Positions 17,777 to 26,751 are shown, counted from the stretch's first letter. The stretch is 64,000 nucleotides of DNA from CALODL01 sp942492115 (GCA_942492115.1 CALODL010000002.1:1-64000), one strand, 5' to 3'. The notes: generated by a model not told the origin, from the sequence alone. Program-made: numbers and translations.

Positions 17777-20044
17777 ATGAAGGCCAGCAATATATTATGG
17801 AAAGAGCGACTGCAGGGCAAGCTGCCTGAGCCGCTCGGCGAGGAGATCCTCACCTTCGAGACCGAGATCGAACTCCGCCGCCATGGCAAGGTCGATGACA
17901 AGATCTTTGCCGAGACGCGCCTGCGTCGTGGGGCATACGGCCAGCGCTACGACAACGGCCAGCGCCACGACGGCACCAGGACCCAACAGCTGGCATACCC
18001 CGAGGGTAACAACACCAAAGGCCCCGAAACGGTGTGGGATGCTCCGGGTATGTTGCGCATCAAGATCCCATACGGTGGCATGACGCCCGAGCAACTCGAA
18101 TGCATGGCAGAACTCGCCGAGGAGTATTCCGACGGCATCGCGCACATTACCACGCGCCAGGACTTTCAGCTGCATTTCATCCATCTGGACGATGCTCCGA
18201 CGTTGATGCGTCGTCTTGCGACTGTCGGAATCACGACGCGTGAGGCGTGCGGCAACAGCGTGCGCAATGTGACCGGGTGTCCCTATTCAGGCGTGTGTCC
18301 CGACGAGGCGTTCGATGTCACACCCTATGCCAAGGCGCTGACTTACTTCCTGCTTGGGCATCCGGATGCCCAGAACTTCGGCCGCAAGTTCAAGCCGACG
18401 TTCAGTGGCTGCGGTCAGCATTCCTGCGGCCTCGCCGCGATGCATGACCTCGGCTTCACCGCTGAGACGCGCGTCGTCGACGGTGCCGAGCAGCGCGGGT
18501 TCCGGTTCGTCGTAGGCGGCGGTCTCGGCGCCGTGCCGCAGCAGGCCAAGGTGTTCGACGAGTTCCTGCCGCCGGAGGAAATGCTGCCGATGGCTCAGGC
18601 CATCGCACGCGTCTTCGGCAGACATGGCGAGAAGAAGAACCGCAGCCGCGCGCGGCTCAAGTTCCTCATCAAGAAGTGGGGGATCGACAAATTCAAGGAG
18701 GAGGTCCTCGCAGAGCGGGCCAAGCTCAAGCCTGATCCGCGGTGGACCGAGTTTCTCGAGCACGTCGATGAAGGTGGTGAGCAGCCCAAGAATCCGCCAG
18801 GCGAACTGCCACCACTCAATGGCGATGAACGCTATCGCCACTTCGTCCACACCAATGTTCGGGATCAGCGCCAAGCGGGTTACGCAGTGGTCACCGTGGC
18901 CCTCCCCCTGGGCGATCTGACTGGAGATCAGCTGCGGGCACTTGCAGACATCGTCCGCGCGTACACGACTGGTACGATCCGGACCACCGTCGAACAGAAC
19001 TTCGTGATCCGCTGGGTCAGCAAGTCAGATATACCGGCCCTGTACAAGGACCTCGACGCGGTGGGCCTCAGCCAGCCAGGGGCGAGCAACATTCTGGATA
19101 TCGTCGCGTGCCCAGGTACGGATACATGCAAACTGGGGATCTCATCCTCGCGCGGCCTGGCCGCCGAACTGCGCAAACGTCTCGAAGATAAGTGCTTTCA
19201 ACTCGACCAGGCCATCCAGGATCTGCACATCAAGGTCAGCGGTTGCTTCAACAGTTGTGGCCAGCATCACGCGGCTGACATTGGTTTCTATGGCGTCAGT
19301 CGCAATATCGGCGGGTTCAAGGTGCCACACTTCCAGGTCGTACTGGGTGGGCAGTGGGAGCACAACGCGGGGTCATACGGACTGCCAATCGTGGCCATCC
19401 CGTCGAAACGCGTGCCGGATGCACTTGATCGCATCACCGAGTTCTACATGAAAGAACGCGAGGTCGATGAACGATTCATGCTTTTCGTCAACCGCATCGG
19501 CAAGGGTCGGATTCGCGAGATCCTCGAGGATTTGACCCAGGATATTCCAGATCACGGTGCCCAACCGGAGTTCTATGCCGACTGGGCCGATCCGCGGCAG
19601 TACTCGACCGGCGACATCGGCAAGGGCGAGTGTGCCGGGGCGGTGGTCAGCCAGTATGAGTTCGAAATGACCGCATCCGAGCGGCTGGTTTTCGAGGCCC
19701 AGTTGCTCATGGAGAAGAGCGACTACCAGACGGCGGGGGAAGATGCTCTCAAGGCCATGCTCAGGGCGGCCAAGGCCCTCGTTCAAATCGAGTACGACGA
19801 TGTCAGCGAGGATGACCCCGAGGAGATCGTCGACGAGTTTCGCGAACGGTATTACGACACCAAGCTGTTCTTCGATCCATTCGCCGGGGGTAAGTTCGCC
19901 AATTACTTGTTCGACGCGTTCGACAACGCCGATAAACCCCATGACGAAGAATCGGCCCGGCCCCTCATCGAAGAGGCCCAACTCTTCATCGAGGCTGTTC
20001 ATGGATGCTACAACCGGATGCGGGATGCCGCATCCGCAGAGTGA
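17777..20044 (+). CDS. Ferredoxin-type sulfite (or nitrite) reductase, siroheme/4Fe-4S, with a C-terminal extension
   Basis: The 755-residue protein has the duplicated siroheme reductase architecture. The 4Fe-4S/siroheme ligands are ACPGTDTCKLG (about 442-452) and GCFNSCGQHH (about 488-497). An upstream half-repeat contains GCPYSGVCPDE. It reduces sulfite to sulfide (or nitrite to ammonia); neighbouring cysH and cysK favour sulfite. The last 130-140 residues after the catalytic core are helical and acidic (possibly HEPN-like) and are absent from classical SiR/NiR. The partner gene 20062-20640 follows 17 bp downstream. The siroheme precursor operon lies next to it on the opposite strand. Confidence 0.93.
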   Translation: MKASNILWKERLQGKLPEPLGEEILTFETEIELRRHGKVDDKIFAETRLRRGAYGQRYDNGQRHDGTRTQQLAYPEGNNTKGPETVWDAPGMLRIKIPYGGMTPEQLECMAELAEEYSDGIAHITTRQDFQLHFIHLDDAPTLMRRLATVGITTREACGNSVRNVTGCPYSGVCPDEAFDVTPYAKALTYFLLGHPDAQNFGRKFKPTFSGCGQHSCGLAAMHDLGFTAETRVVDGAEQRGFRFVVGGGLGAVPQQAKVFDEFLPPEEMLPMAQAIARVFGRHGEKKNRSRARLKFLIKKWGIDKFKEEVLAERAKLKPDPRWTEFLEHVDEGGEQPKNPPGELPPLNGDERYRHFVHTNVRDQRQAGYAVVTVALPLGDLTGDQLRALADIVRAYTTGTIRTTVEQNFVIRWVSKSDIPALYKDLDAVGLSQPGASNILDIVACPGTDTCKLGISSSRGLAAELRKRLEDKCFQLDQAIQDLHIKVSGCFNSCGQHHAADIGFYGVSRNIGGFKVPHFQVVLGGQWEHNAGSYGLPIVAIPSKRVPDALDRITEFYMKEREVDERFMLFVNRIGKGRIREILEDLTQDIPDHGAQPEFYADWADPRQYSTGDIGKGECAGAVVSQYEFEMTASERLVFEAQLLMEKSDYQTAGEDALKAMLRAAKALVQIEYDDVSEDDPEEIVDEFRERYYDTKLFFDPFAGGKFANYLFDAFDNADKPHDEESARPLIEEAQLFIEAVHGCYNRMRDAASAE

Positions 20045-20061
20045 TTTGAGAAAGCGAGTGC

Positions 20062-20640
20062 ATGGACCTGCAGCACGTTAATATCAAGATCCACGTCGAC
20101 GGTGATTTGGGCGTTGATCCTGAGTCCTTCATCACCGTGTTCCATGACTGGGTGCGCGAACACAGCTTGCCTGGCTTGCTCATCGACGTGGCCGACTACC
20201 GCCATGTGCCCAACGGTCCCGGTGTCATGCTTATCGGCCATGAGCATGATTTCTCAATGGACCACCTTGGAGGGACCTGGGGTCTGCTGTACAACCGCAA
20301 GAAACCGCTCGCAGGCAGCAATTCCGAGCGGCTGATTGCCGCCCTCGGCAACGCGGCCAACGCCTGCAACAAGCTCGAGATCTTGTACAGTGGCGCATTG
20401 CGGTTCAGTCGCCAGGTGCTCGATGTCATCATCAACGATCGAGCTGTTGCACCCAATACGACGGAGACGTTCGCGGCATGCACACCCGAAATCGAGGGTA
20501 TCCTCGCTACAGCGTTGGGTACAGACGTCACCCTGACCAGCCACGGCGACGATCCGCGACGGCGCTATGGTGTTTCGGTTACCTGCAGCCAGCCCTACGA
20601 TCTTGCGGCGGTCTCGGCCGCCTGTCCGCCCAGCGCCTGA
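20062..20640 (+). CDS. Unknown protein linked to the sulfite reductase
   Basis: This 192-residue soluble protein has no signal peptide or transmembrane helix. It mixes alpha and beta segments (VNIKIHVDGDLGVDPESF; LLIDVADYRHVPNGPGVMLIGHEHDFS; LIAALGNAANACNKLE). I do not recognise a family or a catalytic motif. It starts 17 bp after the reductase stop codon, so the two are almost certainly co-transcribed. A role in electron delivery, siroheme insertion or control of the reductase is plausible but only inferred from position. Confidence 0.85.
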   Translation: MDLQHVNIKIHVDGDLGVDPESFITVFHDWVREHSLPGLLIDVADYRHVPNGPGVMLIGHEHDFSMDHLGGTWGLLYNRKKPLAGSNSERLIAALGNAANACNKLEILYSGALRFSRQVLDVIINDRAVAPNTTETFAACTPEIEGILATALGTDVTLTSHGDDPRRRYGVSVTCSQPYDLAAVSAACPPSA

Positions 20641-20711
20641 TTCGTTCTGCGCCGGGATCGAACTGCTGGGGCTGTGGCTCTCCCGCGTCCAGCCCGGTGT
20701 GCGACCGGCGC

Positions 20712-21683
20712 CTACAGCAGTTCGGCCACGCGATGGGCGAAGTAGGTGATGATCATGTCAGCGCCCGCCCGCTTGATGCCCAATAGAGACTCGAGCATCA
20801 CTGCTTCTTCGTCCAACCAGCCCCGGGCAGCGGCCGCCTTGATCATGGCATACTCCCCGCTCACCTGATATGCGGCCAATGGCGTATCGGGATAGGCTTC
20901 TTTGACCCCGCTGACGATGTCGAGATAGGGACCGGCCGGCTTGACCATCAGGGCATCGGCGCCTTCTTCCAGATCGAGTTCGATTTCAGCCAGAGCTTCA
21001 AGCGCATTAGCGGGATCCATTTGATAGGTTCGTCGATCCCCAAACTGCGGTGAGCACTCGGCTGCCTCACGAAACGGGCCATAGTAGCTCGAGGCGAACT
21101 TGGCGGCGTAAGCCAGAATTGCGATGTGCGCATGCCCTGAGTCGTCAAGACGCTCGCGAATCATGGCCACCTGGCCATCCATCATGGCGCTGGGAGCGAC
21201 GATGTCAGCTCCTGCACGTGCGTAGGTTTCCGCGGTTTGCGCCAACCGCTGGCACGTGGCGTCGTTGTCGATAGCATCTTCTCGCAGGATGCCGCAATGA
21301 CCGTGGGCGGTGTACTGGCACAGGCACACATCGGCCATGATGACTGTCTCGGGGCACGCCACGCGGACGCGCTGGATCGCGCGCGGAATGACGCCGTCCG
21401 GATCGTAGGCCGATGTTCCGTTGTCATCTTTGTTTGCTGGAATGCCAAATAACAGGATTGCACTGACGCCCCGTTCGTGGGCCGCAGCGGCATGGTGGCC
21501 GATGTTCTCGAGTGCGTAGCGTTCGATGCCGGGCATGGACGGTATGGGCCCGGCGTCCTCTCGGCGCTCAGCGACGAACATCGGGTAGACCAGATCATCC
21601 CGGCTGACGCGCGTTTCACGGACCAGGCGACGAAGCGCAGGCGTGCGGCGAAACCGTTGCAACCGATTCTCAGGATATGCCAT
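20712..21683 (-). CDS. hemB: Delta-aminolevulinic acid dehydratase (porphobilinogen synthase)
   Basis: This 323-residue enzyme condenses two 5-aminolevulinate molecules to porphobilinogen. The zinc-site cysteines are present in MADVCLCQYTAHGHCG, and the two Schiff-base lysines in ILAYAAKFASSYYGPFR and ADALMVKPAGPYLDIV. The ATG at 21683 is chosen because GGAG lies 4 bp upstream and the family begins with RLQRFRRTPALRRLV; a longer in-frame reading upstream is not supported. It is the last gene of the cysH operon, starting 11 bp after cobA-hemD. Confidence 0.97.
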   Translation of the reverse strand: MAYPENRLQRFRRTPALRRLVRETRVSRDDLVYPMFVAERREDAGPIPSMPGIERYALENIGHHAAAAHERGVSAILLFGIPANKDDNGTSAYDPDGVIPRAIQRVRVACPETVIMADVCLCQYTAHGHCGILREDAIDNDATCQRLAQTAETYARAGADIVAPSAMMDGQVAMIRERLDDSGHAHIAILAYAAKFASSYYGPFREAAECSPQFGDRRTYQMDPANALEALAEIELDLEEGADALMVKPAGPYLDIVSGVKEAYPDTPLAAYQVSGEYAMIKAAAARGWLDEEAVMLESLLGIKRAGADMIITYFAHRVAELL

Positions 21684-21694
21684 GATACTCCGTT

Positions 21695-23161
21695 CTATGC
21701 AAAGAACTGCTCCAATGCGCAGTACATCCCGGCATCGTCGTGGGGATCGGCCACGATGTCCACCCTCAGTCCGGCCTGGCGGGCTGCATCGGCCGTCGTG
21801 GGCCCGATACATGCCAGGGCCCCGCGCAACGGAACGTCCTGCGTGATGAAGCTGGCCACTGCCGATGGGCTGTACACGCATACCGCATCAGCGCCTTCGG
21901 TCACTGCGGCGCGTTGAGTCGCGGTCCAGGTGTGCGGTTGCGTATCGTAGGCGACCACCGCATCGATCCTGACACCGGCAGTCGTCAACATATGAGCCAG
22001 CGCCAGGTCAGCACGACTGCTGTGCGGGTACAGTACGTGACCGGTGGGGTTCTCGGAAATCAGTGCGTCAGCGAGACCGCGGGCGCTGTACTCGGTCGGG
22101 ATGAGATCAGGAGTCAGTCCAAGACTGGCGAGGGCCCGAGCTGTTCCGGGACCGACCGCGGCGATTCGACAGGGGGCCAGATAACGGGCGTCCGCCGACT
22201 GTGCGGCCAGCGCATTCCGGAGCGCTTCGACCGCATTTCGCGAGGTCACCACGATCCAGGAATAGTCGGCGATGCCGTCCAACGCTGCGCAAAGCGCTGT
22301 CGTTCGGGAATGGTCGATGTGAATCAACGGGCAATGTACGACCGTCGCGCCTGCGGCTTCGAGGGTACTGCGCAGAACGCCTCCATGGTCGGCAGGCCGG
22401 GTGAGTACGATCCGGCGCCCGAACAACAGATCGGGTCGCGGATTCTCAAAGCATGCCACGACGTCTCCAATGACCGTGATGGCCGGTGGTGAGAGCCCGG
22501 CATTGGCGGCGCGGGCGGCGATGTCCTCCAGGGTTCCCTGCGCTTGCCGTTGGAACGGCCAGGTGGCACGTTCGATACAGCATGCCGGTGTGGCTGGCGG
22601 TTTGCCGGCTGCGACCAGACGCGCGGAGATCTCGGCGAGTCTCCTTCGCCCCATGAGGATGATCACAGTGTCGATACGGGCCAGGCTCATGTAGTCCAGG
22701 ACATCCGTTCCGTCCTCGGTCGAAGCAGTGACCACTGCGACACTGCGAGCTCGACGTCGTGCGGTCGCCGGGACCCCGACCGCTGCGGGGCCGGCAAGAG
22801 CACTCGTCACGCCGGGGATCACGTGACCGGTCAGGCCAGCGGCCCGGATGGCCTGAAGCTCTTCGTATCCGCGGCCGAACACGAACGGATCCCCGCCTTT
22901 GAGGCGCACGACCGTGCGGCCCGCACGGGCATGTTCGACGAGCATGGCGTTGATGTCATCTTGAGTCATGTCTTGTTGTTCGGGTGTCTTGCCAACATCG
23001 ATCAAGACGCAGCCCGCAGACGCCTCGTTGAGCAGGGCTGCCGAAACCAGCCGATCGTGGATGACTACATCGGCGCTGCGCAACGCGGCCAGCCCGCGAA
23101 CGGTCAACAACCCGGGATCGCCCGGCCCCGCTCCGACAAGATAGACGCTGCCCATGTTCAC
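21695..23161 (-). CDS. cobA-hemD: Uroporphyrinogen-III C-methyltransferase / uroporphyrinogen-III synthase fusion
   Basis: A 488-residue bifunctional protein. Residues 1 to about 240 are SUMT: VYLVGAGPGDPGLLTVRG, DVVIHDRLVS, RLKGGDPFVFGRG, VIPGVTSA. It methylates uroporphyrinogen III to precorrin-2 with SAM. Residues about 250-488 are HemD (RIVLTRP; VVTSRNAVEALRNAL; GPTTADAARQAGLRVDIVA), which closes hydroxymethylbilane to uroporphyrinogen III. The GTG at 23161 overlaps the preceding stop codon by 4 bp, indicating translational coupling; an ATG two codons in is possible. The fusion channels flux toward siroheme. No precorrin-2 dehydrogenase is visible nearby. Confidence 0.96.
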   Translation of the reverse strand: MNMGSVYLVGAGPGDPGLLTVRGLAALRSADVVIHDRLVSAALLNEASAGCVLIDVGKTPEQQDMTQDDINAMLVEHARAGRTVVRLKGGDPFVFGRGYEELQAIRAAGLTGHVIPGVTSALAGPAAVGVPATARRRARSVAVVTASTEDGTDVLDYMSLARIDTVIILMGRRRLAEISARLVAAGKPPATPACCIERATWPFQRQAQGTLEDIAARAANAGLSPPAITVIGDVVACFENPRPDLLFGRRIVLTRPADHGGVLRSTLEAAGATVVHCPLIHIDHSRTTALCAALDGIADYSWIVVTSRNAVEALRNALAAQSADARYLAPCRIAAVGPGTARALASLGLTPDLIPTEYSARGLADALISENPTGHVLYPHSSRADLALAHMLTTAGVRIDAVVAYDTQPHTWTATQRAAVTEGADAVCVYSPSAVASFITQDVPLRGALACIGPTTADAARQAGLRVDIVADPHDDAGMYCALEQFFA

Positions 23162-24774
23162 CCGGTCGTTCCGTTCTGGTCAGGTGCGCTCAACTCCTGG
23201 ATATGAATACTGTCGAGAGCAGCCGCGACGACGGCGTCTGTCGTTGCACCGGACACCACAGCGTCGTGGGACGCTCGACCATCAGGCGACATGACCCGAA
23301 CATGCAATGTGATCGTGTCCGTGCACGTCGCATATGCTCCCAGCGGTCGCGGGTCACGGAGTGCCTGTTGAGCGGCGAAGCCCAGTTCCGCTGCGGTTGC
23401 CGTTCGTGAAGGATGGTGATCGAACGGAGTTATCGCTGCACGCGTCGCCAGGTCGTCTGTTCGAACCTGCACGGCGATGGCGCCTTGCCCCGGCGCCGGG
23501 AGCAGCGTCGTCGGATCGAAACGCTCACTGATCTCGCCGAGCGCGTCCAGGCGACTCAGTCCGGCAGTGGCCAGGATCGCTGCATCAAGCGTGCCCCGAC
23601 GAACTTGATTGATTCGTTCATCTACGGCACCACGCAATGGCACGATGACCAGATCCGGACGGCGCGCCAGAACCTGAGCGGCGCGGCGGGCCGAACTCGT
23701 GCCGATCCGGGCACCGGCGGGCAGTTGGTCGAGTGTCATGTTGGCCCGGGCGACCAGGGCATCGCCAGGCTCACCGCGTTCCAGAATGGCCGCGAGAGTG
23801 AGCTCGGGGTGCGGTTGCGACGCCAGATCCTTGAGGCTGTGGACGGCCAGATCAATATCGCCATTGACCAGGGCCTGCTCGATGGCATCGGCGAAGGGGG
23901 CCATGCCGTCGAGCTCCGCGATGGGGCGCGTGCGGTCGCGGTCACCTGAAGTGTCGAGCGTGACGATGTCGACTCTGCGCCCGGTGTGACGCAATCGTTC
24001 TGCCAAATGCTCTGCTTGAATGCGTGCCAGGCGGCTGCCGCGGGTACCGAGGCGCAGGGGTGGGGCCGCGCATGAGCAGATCAGTGTGGCGAGTTCCGGG
24101 ATCTCACCCAGTGGAACGTCAATGTGAATGGTTCGACCCCTCAGGCGCGGGTCAGTCAGTTGTTCGGCAATATCCACCGTCCCGTGAGACCCGCCGCCGA
24201 TGAGAAAGGGCAGGGCAATGATACTCGGGTGATCTACGAGGGCGCCCAGGTTGCGCAGTGCAGGCTGATCGTCGATGAACACGCCGACGCTGGTCATGCC
24301 GCAGCGTGCGTGCAACATCTCGGCGAGATCCAGGGCCGCTTGCCGGCTGCTGGAATGACGCGGTGTGCCGTGTCCGACGACGGCGATCGCGGTGTGCGCG
24401 GGCGCGAGCGCCTGCTCGGTGACGATGGCCAGCACGCGCCGGGCGAGTATCTCGCCGAGTTGGGGGTGCATGCCGACCGGGGGCGTGATATGCACGCAGG
24501 TGGCACCGAACGTGGTGTTGTGTGCCAGTTGGCGAGGGAGGATCTCGTCGAAGTAGTACCCCTGGCTCGTCATGATTGGAACGACCGTGATACGGCGGGC
24601 ACTGACGCTGTCGATCACCGTTGCGAAACTCGGGGATCCAAGATGGAACGCGGCACCTACCCACTCAAATGGGCCCTGGGTGGCGACGACTTCAGCCAGA
24701 TGCCTGACGATGCGGTTGGCTTGCGAGTCATCGCCGCCGCCGTGGGCGGCCAGGATCACGGCGTGGTCGATCAT
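23158..24774 (-). CDS. CbiX/SirB-type chelatase fused to a divergent hydroxymethylbilane synthase (HemC)
   Basis: About 538 residues. The N-terminal part (1 to about 235) is a two-lobed CbiX-like chelatase with AVILAAHGGGDD, AVVGHGTPRH and FLIGGGSHGTVDIAEQL; it probably inserts Fe into sirohydrochlorin. The C-terminal part (from about 240) is HemC-like: LRLGTRGSRLARIQ, catalytic Asp in AVHSLKDL, GTSSARRAAQ, LPAPGQGAIAV. A gapless comparison with the E. coli HemC C-terminal region puts Asp474 (ALRDPRPLGAYA) at the cofactor cysteine (GGCQVPIG). The GGKG segment is also changed (LDGMAPF). The start ATG overlaps the hemA stop by 4 bp (ATGA). HemC activity is therefore uncertain. Confidence 0.93.
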   Translation of the reverse strand: MIDHAVILAAHGGGDDSQANRIVRHLAEVVATQGPFEWVGAAFHLGSPSFATVIDSVSARRITVVPIMTSQGYYFDEILPRQLAHNTTFGATCVHITPPVGMHPQLGEILARRVLAIVTEQALAPAHTAIAVVGHGTPRHSSSRQAALDLAEMLHARCGMTSVGVFIDDQPALRNLGALVDHPSIIALPFLIGGGSHGTVDIAEQLTDPRLRGRTIHIDVPLGEIPELATLICSCAAPPLRLGTRGSRLARIQAEHLAERLRHTGRRVDIVTLDTSGDRDRTRPIAELDGMAPFADAIEQALVNGDIDLAVHSLKDLASQPHPELTLAAILERGEPGDALVARANMTLDQLPAGARIGTSSARRAAQVLARRPDLVIVPLRGAVDERINQVRRGTLDAAILATAGLSRLDALGEISERFDPTTLLPAPGQGAIAVQVRTDDLATRAAITPFDHHPSRTATAAELGFAAQQALRDPRPLGAYATCTDTITLHVRVMSPDGRASHDAVVSGATTDAVVAAALDSIHIQELSAPDQNGTTG

Positions 24775-25802
24775 GCTGCAGAGTCTCCAGCAGAGCAATC
24801 GAGCGGTGGCCTGTCCCGTCGAGCGCGTAGCCACCGCGCGAACCGTGCCGCGGCTGCCTGGGTGATCTCCTGAGCCCGTTCAATCGTTTCGGCACACAGC
24901 GCGTGGTATTCCGGCAGATCATCCAGGTGGGTCAGGTGGACGTGTCGGCGAGCGGATAATTCGGGGTCGATATTTCGAGGCATGCCCAAGTCGACCATGC
25001 GCAGAGGAGCATACCGTTGGCCAATCGCTGCGGCATCGACGAGGTAGCGCCGGGAGGTCGTACAACTGATCACGGCGGTGCTGGCGGCCAGTACGCGGGG
25101 GAGTGCGGCCAGAGGCGCGACTGCGATGTGCTGATCACCTGCCAGGGCGGTTGCCCGCTCAAGGTGTCGGCTGACGATTGTGACACGAGCGTCGGACTGG
25201 GGCTCCAGTGCCCGGATGCTTTCGCGGGCCATCGCGCCCGTGCCAATGATGGCCACATGCTGCGCGGCGTTGTGGTCGATCAGGTGGCGTACCGCCAGGT
25301 GGGCAAATGAGCGGGGGGCGATATTGATTCCTGTGTCTCGGCGGACGCTGCGGCCGGCGTGAATTGCCCCGCGAAACATCGCTGACAGGATCGGGCCGAC
25401 GGTGCCATGATCGACGGCACTCAGGAATGCCTGGCGCACCTGGGCAAGGATCTGGTCTTCACCGAGCACCTTGGAGTCGAGACCGGCCGCAACACCCATG
25501 AGGTGGTCCACGGTATCCTGACCACGACGGACGATGAAATGATCGCCGGCGAACGCCATCGGCACATCGACAAGGCGGCACATCCGTTCGACCCACACAT
25601 CCGTGTCGGCCTGTGTGGTCAACGCATAGGCTTCGAAACGATGGCAGGTTCCGAGGATAACCCGCTCGTCCGCGAGGCCCGACAAGTGGTCGAGCATCCG
25701 GGACAACGGTGCGCGGTGCTGCGCAATACGCTCTCGAACGGCCACGGGGGCGTGTCGGTGGCTCAGGCCAACGCTGATCAACTGCACCGCAGGGCGGTTC
25801 AT
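24771..25802 (-). CDS. hemA: Glutamyl-tRNA reductase
   Basis: This 343-residue enzyme reduces Glu-tRNA(Glu) to glutamate-1-semialdehyde with NADPH, the first step of the C5 pathway. Motifs: active-site Cys in RVILGTCHRFEAYA (the usual Asn after it is His), HLMGVAAGLDSKVLGEDQILAQV, NADPH-binding VAIIGTGAMA, and VDLGMPRNIDPEL. The ATG at 25802 begins at the conserved LISVGLSHRHAPV strand; an upstream TTG would add 14 residues. It lies 77 bp after cysH and overlaps the cbiX-hemC start by 4 bp. Cysteine-attenuation of this gene would couple tetrapyrrole entry to sulfur demand. Confidence 0.96.
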   Translation of the reverse strand: MNRPAVQLISVGLSHRHAPVAVRERIAQHRAPLSRMLDHLSGLADERVILGTCHRFEAYALTTQADTDVWVERMCRLVDVPMAFAGDHFIVRRGQDTVDHLMGVAAGLDSKVLGEDQILAQVRQAFLSAVDHGTVGPILSAMFRGAIHAGRSVRRDTGINIAPRSFAHLAVRHLIDHNAAQHVAIIGTGAMARESIRALEPQSDARVTIVSRHLERATALAGDQHIAVAPLAALPRVLAASTAVISCTTSRRYLVDAAAIGQRYAPLRMVDLGMPRNIDPELSARRHVHLTHLDDLPEYHALCAETIERAQEITQAAAARFARWLRARRDRPPLDCSAGDSAA

Positions 25803-25879
25803 GGTGTGTGCCGTGTCATGCTCAGGCGAATTCGCGCGACCCAAGTATTCATTCGTCGGTTGCGTGCCGTGTGCATCGG

Positions 25880-26593
25880 CTAGATGCCATCACCGTGCAG
25901 GCCGCACTCGGTCTTGTCTTGCCCCGACCATCGCCCTGCACGCGAGTACTCACCGATCTTGGAGCCCTCAACCGGTGCAGTGCAATGGGTACAGCCGACA
26001 GTGGGATAGCCTTCGTGGTGCAACTTGTTATGCGGCACATCGTGATCCTTGATGTACTTCCAGACATCCTCGCGTTCCCAGTAGGCCAGTGGGCACAACT
26101 TGATGAGCTGGTATTGCCAATCCCAGTTGACCACCTGGATGTGCGCACGCGTGCGCGATTGGCTGCGGCGTAGCGCGGTGACCCACACGTCACTGCCGGC
26201 GAGAGCGTCGGCCATCGGATCGACCTTGCGCATCTTGCAACACAATTGTGGGTCACGCGCCCACAACTTTGGTCCATAGCGTGTTGCCTGCTCTTCGGGC
26301 GTGAGTGTCGTTCCTCTGTTCTCGAAGGTCAGGTTGGGGTACTTCGCGCGCATCTGATCAATGAGTTCGTAGGTCTCCTTGAAGAAAAACATCGTGTCGA
26401 GGTATGCGACAGTCAGCGGCAACCCAGTCCTGGCGTACATTGCGATGAGCGCGCAGCCCTCCATTCCGAAGGACGAGGTCATGATCATGTTGCGTTCGGC
26501 GAAGCGCTCGTGCGACCAGGCGATGATTTCGTCGGCAGTGGACTCCTCCCCGATCTTCTTCAGCTCTCCTGAGTTGGCAACTGGCAGGTGCAT
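25880..26593 (-). CDS. cysH: 4Fe-4S adenylyl-sulfate (APS) reductase, CysH family
   Basis: This 237-residue PAPS/APS reductase-family enzyme reduces activated sulfate to sulfite. The P-loop-like TSSFGMEG segment is present, as are the paired cysteines QLCCKMRK and the downstream GCTHCT that ligate the 4Fe-4S cluster of the APS-specific branch. The catalytic C-terminal ECGLH is intact. The cluster type implies APS rather than PAPS as substrate, so no APS kinase is needed. It is the first structural gene of the operon, behind a leader with promoter, Cys-rich leader peptide and intrinsic terminator. The ATG at 26593 has GAGGGA upstream, close behind a hairpin. Confidence 0.96.
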   Translation of the reverse strand: MHLPVANSGELKKIGEESTADEIIAWSHERFAERNMIMTSSFGMEGCALIAMYARTGLPLTVAYLDTMFFFKETYELIDQMRAKYPNLTFENRGTTLTPEEQATRYGPKLWARDPQLCCKMRKVDPMADALAGSDVWVTALRRSQSRTRAHIQVVNWDWQYQLIKLCPLAYWEREDVWKYIKDHDVPHNKLHHEGYPTVGCTHCTAPVEGSKIGEYSRAGRWSGQDKTECGLHGDGI

Positions 26594-26609
26594 GGTTTGT
26601 CCCTCACAG

Positions 26610-26627
26610 GTCCCGCCGAGGCGGGAC
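26610..26627 (-). promoter_or_regulatory. Hairpin next to the cysH ribosome binding site
   Basis: A perfect 8-bp inverted repeat (GTCCCGCC and GGCGGGAC) with a 2-nt centre ends 16 nt before the cysH ATG and abuts the GAGGGA ribosome site. It may influence translation or stabilise the read-through transcript. Role inferred. Confidence 0.5.
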
Positions 26628-26680
26628 GGTCGTGCTTCTTTCCGTATTCCCTGGCCCGCTGCTCCCCGAACGCGGGTAAC

Positions 26681-26712
26681 AAAAAACCCGCAGGTTCAAG
26701 AACCTGCGGGTT
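26681..26712 (-). terminator. Intrinsic terminator (attenuator) in the cysH leader
   Basis: On the minus strand AACCCGCAGGTTC, loop TT, GAACCTGCGGGTT form a perfect 13-bp stem that runs into a T tract (TTTTTT). The plus-strand reading lacks a T tract on the other side, so it is directional. No gene lies upstream on this strand within the leader, so it can only stop transcripts heading into cysH. Confidence 0.93.
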
Positions 26713-26751
26713 CGATTCGCTGAGTCATGCGATGCGCGACCTGCAGGTTGC

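Noticed and set aside
26685..26730. Possible tRNA (GGTTCGATTC resembling a T loop)
   Set aside because: No matching T stem, anticodon arm or acceptor stem can be formed; the sequence is part of the terminator arm and flank.
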